From: Plantago ovata
Lineage: Eukaryota; Streptophyta; Magnoliopsida; Lamiales; Plantaginaceae
Assembly: GCA_028274465.1 (NCBI GenBank)
Contig: CM051456.1
Coordinates: 101,841,348 to 101,905,347, forward strand
Length of the DNA stretch: 64,000 bases
Direction: 5' to 3'
This document shows positions 59,267 through 64,000 of the stretch, piece after piece. Position numbers and translations under genes: made by a program. Every line of letters begins with the position of its first letter. The stretch's first letter is position 1. The notes below the pieces were generated by a model. That model did not search any database, was not told the DNA's origin, and saw only the letters and a list, made by a program, of their open reading frames with translations.

Positions 59267-59990
59267 GACCTTTTCCAGCAGTTGATACTCACTTTGAGCC
59301 TTAAGTCCGCCACATCAGCATTCCACTCAATTTAAACCTCAACGCTCCAACAGTTACTCCCTTCAACCTATCTTTTATTTTTCATTTTCTCATTTCTTTT
59401 AATACTTCATTACTAATCTCATTTTCATTATTATTAATTAATTGCAGTTACATTATGCAAGGGTGTATTAATTTGCGTAAAATTTATAATTTTATCATTA
59501 TTTAAGGGTGTATTATTTTTTATTTGTAATATGAATTATTATATATTATCAAATAAATGTATTTTACTTTTTAAAAATATTATTATTTAAAAACATTATA
59601 AATGTATACAAAATACAAAAAAAGGAATAAAATAAAATTCAAAAAGAATAAAATAAAGAAGAAAAAGAAAGAAATAAAGAAAACAAAGAAAACATAAAAG
59701 GGAAGAAGTAAATGGAAAAAAAAAAGTCAATGAAAATGGAAACATAAAACAAGAAAAGAAAGAAAAGAAAAAAGAAAAAAAGAGGTGATGAGGCCTTTGA
59801 TTCTCACCTCAAACCTCAAACATTTGAGGTGAGAATCAAATCTTTGCTCCTCATCATGCTTTCCAACAGAGCCTTATGAGTCTCAAAGGCTCATTTGAGG
59901 CTCTGCTGGAGAAGGCCTAAGTTAAGTTGAATGTTGATGTGGCGGACTTGAGCTTGAATTTTTAGCTCAAGTGTTGGAGAAGGTTTAAAA
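59267..59990. mobile_element. Foldback/MITE-like element with long imperfect inverted repeats
   Basis: The left arm (about 59265-59350) and the reverse complement of the right arm (about 59905-59990) share CCTTYTCCARCA near the tips and CAAGTCCGCCACATCARCAT further in, over about 85 bp. Between them lie A-rich, transposase-free DNA and two internal hairpins (59786-59855 and 59872-59915). No clear target duplication was found, so the superfamily is open (hAT, Mutator or foldback). Confidence 0.6.
59786..59855. repeat. Strong hairpin inside the foldback element
   Basis: An 18-bp perfect stem (59796-59813 TTTGATTCTCACCTCAAA with 59823-59840) closes a 9-base loop. A further TGATGAG/CTCATCA pairing lies outside it (59786-59792, 59849-59855). 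Confidence 0.9.
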
Positions 59991-60149
59991 TGAGATTGTG
60001 TTAAATTGAAGTTTGAACGAAAGAGTTTAAAAATCGATGTGGAAACATAACGAACCGTTGCTGCTTCATCTCCACAATAACAAAGTCTAAATCTAGCTTG
60101 CCGCGTCTCTCTCTACTCACCATCGACTCCGCCGTTTGTCTTCTCCTCT

Positions 60150-60606
60150 CCACGCAGCCCCCGGTGGTAATCCGCATAAACCCGCGCCGCCTCCAAGTAA
60201 CGATCCAAGTCTCATACTTATAGATAGATACACTCTATATCTATATACCTTTCTTTTTTCTCTTACTTTGATTTTTCATGTTCCCAATTTTTGAAGTCGC
60301 CTTCTCTCAACTTTAGCAGATAGATTAATTTAGTACTGGTTCAAATTGTATTCGCACATAATAAAGGATATGATATGATATGATATGAATGCAAATGTTG
60401 TTGTCATTCAGGTAGACTTGTAAACATAAGTTGTTAATTTTGGTTCAGTTTTCCATATTTTATTGTTGATTGTGATAAGGTTTGTGATTGGAGCTGATGA
60501 CTCTTTGATGGTATCTTTTATGTAGGAAATAGAAATAGAATAGTTTCCCTGAACAAACAAGAAGAAGAAAGAATTAATTTTGGGGCAATCAAGCAAGCAA
60601 CTTAGT
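60150..60606 (+). promoter_or_regulatory. 5' flank of the right gene copy
   Basis: Inverted counterpart of 406-898, with the same TATAGATA block and ATATG repeats. Homology to the left arm starts near 60150. DNA upstream (about 59991-60149) is unrelated to the left side. Confidence 0.5.
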
Positions 60607-62103
60607 ATGTATCTCACCTCCTCAAACAACATCTTCTCCATCCCTAATACCCTAAACCTTCTCCCCCCTTCCATTCCTCCTTCCTCCCAAAATCACCATT
60701 CCTGTTCACCCACCCCAGACCAGTTAAAACCCCCAAAAAAACACTCTCAGTCCGGTCACAGTTCCAACAAACCCCAAATGCCAATGCCACTTCCCGGCCC
60801 CCACGTGACGTACGTTCTTTCGCTGGAAGAAGCAAAGGCAAGCCTGGGGGCTCTTCCGGCGGCCGAATTGAGGGAAATGCCGAAATACGACGTGAGGCCA
60901 AGCAGAATGCTCACTGGAAAAGCCAGAAATATGCTGAAAGCTTGTTTTACCGGCTCAAAAACCCTCACAAGAACTACCCGGATAATTTCACTCAGGAAGA
61001 GCTCCCTGGTTTGGGATATGATAGGATGGTCAGGTTTATGGACAAGGATGACCCTAACTTGAAGCACCCTTATGATTGGTACAAGTATGGTCAGTTTAGA
61101 CCCTACTCTTGGAAAGGGGTGGTCTTGGGTGACCCTGTTCCTGGGAGGTTTTCCGATGAGCGAGTGTCGATGATAGGGGAAGTTAGGGATCAGGAGGAGT
61201 GGGAGAAGATAGAGCAGCATGATATGTCTGTTGATTATCAGAAGAAGCTGGATGTGATGGATAAGAGTAAGGGGTTGAAGTACTTTTGGGTGTTTGTTAG
61301 GCATCCAAGGTGGACAGTTACTGATTTGCCCTGGTAGCAGTGGACTTTGGTGTGTGAAGTGGCTGTTGAGGCAGGTGATCAGGGGTTGGATCAGTGGATG
61401 TTGATGGGAAGGCTTGGGAATAAGACAAGGAGTATGATTACGCAATGTGCGGCTTGGATGAGGCCAGATATTATATATGTTAAGAGGCCGGTTTATCAAT
61501 GTAGGTTTGAACCTCAGGTTGAGTTTTTTGCGGCATTGGCGCCGCTGGTTGATCCTGAAACAAAGTGGGATTATCCTTGTGAGTTGGAGGGTGATGATGG
61601 GAGTGTGGAGATGTGTACTTATTTTAGTGGGTTTTGTAAGATTGTGAGGGTAAGTCCGAAGGCATTTGTTGATGATGTGGTGAAGGCGTATGAGAAATAG
61701 AGTGAGGAGAAGAAGTCCAAGTGCTTGGAATTTTTGTTTAATAATCATCCGGTGATGTTATTGCATCCTTATATGAAGGAGTGGAAGGCAAAGTTGGAGG
61801 AGATGGAGTTGGGTTGTGATGCACCTGACGATGATGATGATTTTCTCGGTAAAGATGGGGAGAATGAGATTGTGGATTGGATTGAGGATGATGGAAATGA
61901 GGATGGTAGTGATATCCAGGATGAGTTTGATGATGATCTGGATGATGTGGTTCTTGATGCAGAAGAAGTTGGAGAAGAGGCATTGGGAATTCAGGAGGAT
62001 GATGAGGATAGGAGTCCAGAAGAAGACGGTAAGTACTGGGACGAGGAGTTCAAAAAGGCTATGAGGAGTAATGATGCCATGGAAAAGTTGGTAAAGAAAA
62101 GCA
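60607..62103 (+). pseudogene. Second copy of the plastid-type gene, decayed and cut by an LTR
   Basis: It starts at the same ATG as the left copy and extends further: LFYRLKNPHKNYPDNF, HPYDWYKYGQFRPYSWKGVV, GRFSDERVSMIGEVRDQEEW, KYFWVFVRHPRWTVTDLPW, MGRLGNKTRSMITQCAAWMR, then an acidic Asp/Glu tail and a helical end (EEFKKAMRSNDAMEKLVKKS). Damage relative to the left copy: one C lost from a run of seven (60663-60668 has six), three Arg codons changed to Gln, His and Trp near 60903-60918, and TAG stops at 61335-61337 and 61698-61700. Its 3' end is lost where a Copia-1-family LTR begins at 62104. No introns are seen in the 1.5 kb. The family is unknown to me. Confidence 0.8.
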
Positions 62104-63230
62104 TGTAAGAAAATACAGTCAGAGTTACCCCTAGGGTACGCAGCGGAATTTCAAAAATTTTCTTAACATGCAGGTTAATTGATCATGTATATAGCGTATA
62201 TATGTAAACACGTCAATTAGAAGACTTACAATACTCCAAAAGCAAGCACATGTAACAAGTCTTCGTAATAGTCCGGTGTATCTTCTCCTTCGTCGAAGTC
62301 GAAGATATCTGCAATACTTTGATTATCTGCAAGACAATAAAAGTTAGTTTCCAGCTCCTTGAACCTCAACCTTGGTATCCACGGATGAATAGCTTATCGG
62401 AAAGAATGCTAGGATATTCTTTGTGTGTCCAAGAAGATGGGGCAGCGGTTTTCCTCCGGTGAGGGGTGGCGTGCGCGTGGGGCTAGGGAGAGGTAGGGGA
62501 GAGCTTTTATTTTCTCTAAGAAAACTGGTAGACTAACTATATGTCTGTGTATTGAACTGTATGTCAAAAGCTCTCTAATAGTCTACTATATAGTAGTCAA
62601 TAGAAGCCTAATGAATAATCAATTAGACTTCGTAAAGGAATAAGAATCTAATTCTTATCGCACTAGGAAACCAATTCAAGTCTAGATTCATTCTCAATCA
62701 AGTTAGAACTCAATCAGGAAAATCTAACTTATCCCTTGAACTTCTAATAGAGGAAGGAGTCGAACTCCTTCCCCTACTCCATCTCGCGCGCGCGCGTCCC
62801 AAGGGAGATAGGTGGGTCCCGATTTTGGGACCCACTTATAGTTCTAAGGCAGTTCAAACTCCAAGTAGATTTTGCCCATGTGCATATATTAATTCTAAAT
62901 TAACATATCATTTCAAATCAAACCTCTATTATATTTCTAAAATATAATCTTTAATTGTATTTACATAAAAATACAATTAATCAGCCAATTCAATTAATAA
63001 TTCCAAATAATTAATTGAGCCACAAATTATTATAATTAATTCCAAATCAATTATAATCCATCAATCACAATTAATTCCAAATTAATTGCGATTCCATCTT
63101 CAAGGATATTCAGACAAGCTAAATCACCACATAGTGTGACCCATAGAGCCTCATTGTATTAAGCAAGTCCTAGACTAGGCAAAACGGAATTCCTAGACGG
63201 TTCCATTTGCAATATTAATACATGAGGACG
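62104..63230 (-). mobile_element. Copia-1-family LTR fragment inserted in the right gene copy
   Basis: Read on the minus strand it matches the last about 1,120 bp of the Copia-1 LTR, ending ...TTTTCTTACA at 62104. It keeps the 24-bp palindrome in altered form (62812-62835) and the TATA region (near 62585). It is clearly more diverged from the Copia-1 LTRs than those are from each other, so it is an older relative. Homology stops near 63230. Confidence 0.88.
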
Positions 63231-64000
63231 TGATGAACGCGCTGGTGTCGTGTTCCAACGCGAACGAATCAAATAAATTTGTTATTTAGCCAAAGACAAT
63301 TCACAACTACAACGAAAACCGTAGTGTAGCAGTAGAATGACCTCGAGTGTCGTTCTCTAAGGACTATAACTAGCTTTATCTATTTAACTAGGAATATAAA
63401 AACAGCAGACGTAAAAGCAAAGGTTTTTCTAACAGATAATGGAGATTGGTGACAGTATGATCCTTCAAAGCATAACGGGTCAATAATCATGCGTAAATTC
63501 CTTGGTCTTGCATGGGTATCTTTGATCAATCGAATGTCTTGTTGCAATTATTAAGCACTACGAAGATAAAGATACTGACAAGTCAACCACTATTGTCCAA
63601 TTGTGTTCCGTAATTATTCAACACTACGAAGATATAGATGCGCATAGGTCGACGAGGGTCCAATTGTGCATAATAATTAATACAACATACGAGAATATTG
63701 GTTGAGCCTGATCAACGAAATAAAGCAATAACACGGAGTATAATGCGCGATATAGCCATTGGCATGATTATCTTCCCTTCGCTAAGAATTCACATACTAC
63801 CACCAACGATAAGTTTAGCTACTCATAATAGGCATGCAATCAACAGAAATCATAGAAGAAAACATGTTGAAATATAAATAAAAATAAGTAGAATAAACTG
63901 TAAGATACAATGTTACCGAAGGTTGTCAATTTCCGAAGAATTGCGATCCTACAAGCTCCAAACTGCTATGAAAAAGTGTCCCCTAAGCTACGAACCCCCA
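63231..64000. other. Unclassified repeat-like DNA
   Basis: The sequence starts TGATGAACGCGCTGG where the copia LTR match ends, which could be the TG end of another LTR. It carries a segment (about 63339-63368, GACCTCGAGTGTCGTTCTCT...GGACT) of the kind often seen in untranslated parts of plant LTR elements. No open frame or known domain. Confidence 0.3.

Overview
The window is nuclear DNA of a flowering plant, most likely a eudicot. It holds nested Ty1/copia (SIRE-type and a second long-LTR family) and Ty3/gypsy Tat-type elements, a Helitron helicase relic, two tRNA-derived SINEs, remnants of a CBL-interacting protein kinase (CIPK), and two copies of a gene for a predicted plastid-targeted protein. 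More than 85% is transposable element; no host gene is complete inside the window.

Layout. Positions 1-898 hold the 5' part (minus strand) of the plastid-type gene, with an open frame. A second copy lies inverted at 60150-62103 (plus strand); it is a pseudogene whose 3' end is cut by an LTR insertion. The two copies sit head to head about 59 kb apart. From 1494 to 27461 runs a Tat-type gypsy element on the minus strand, cut by another LTR-like fragment on its left. Two later insertions split it: Copia-1 (5381-15337, plus, TSD gatct) and a SIRE-type Copia-2 without pol domains (16016-27017, minus, TSD cccat). From 27462 to 32480 lie CIPK and possible kinesin fragments, a SINE and a Helitron PIF1-like helicase. 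The helicase is interrupted by a second Copia-2 element (32481-57680, plus). The internal region of that element appears twice around a 100-N assembly gap. From 57681 to 60150 there are a SINE, an LTR-like promoter fragment and a large foldback element. After the pseudogene come a Copia-1-family LTR fragment (62104-63230) and unclassified repeat-like DNA.

The most unusual content is non-coding structure inside the retroelements. Between pol and the third ORF of Copia-2 lies an array of eight hairpins, all with a 7-base loop of consensus ACRGGNA, whose stems differ in sequence yet stay complementary. The Copia-1 leader holds an array of four hairpins with loop AGGYGGC and paired stem changes, a 314-bp island of GC-rich perfect hairpins in AT-rich DNA, and further hairpins. 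Copia-2 is also saturated with the hexamer TGCTGA/TCAGCA, and its third ORF has three GT-AG segments whose lengths are multiples of three. All structures were found by eye; no folding or database search was run.
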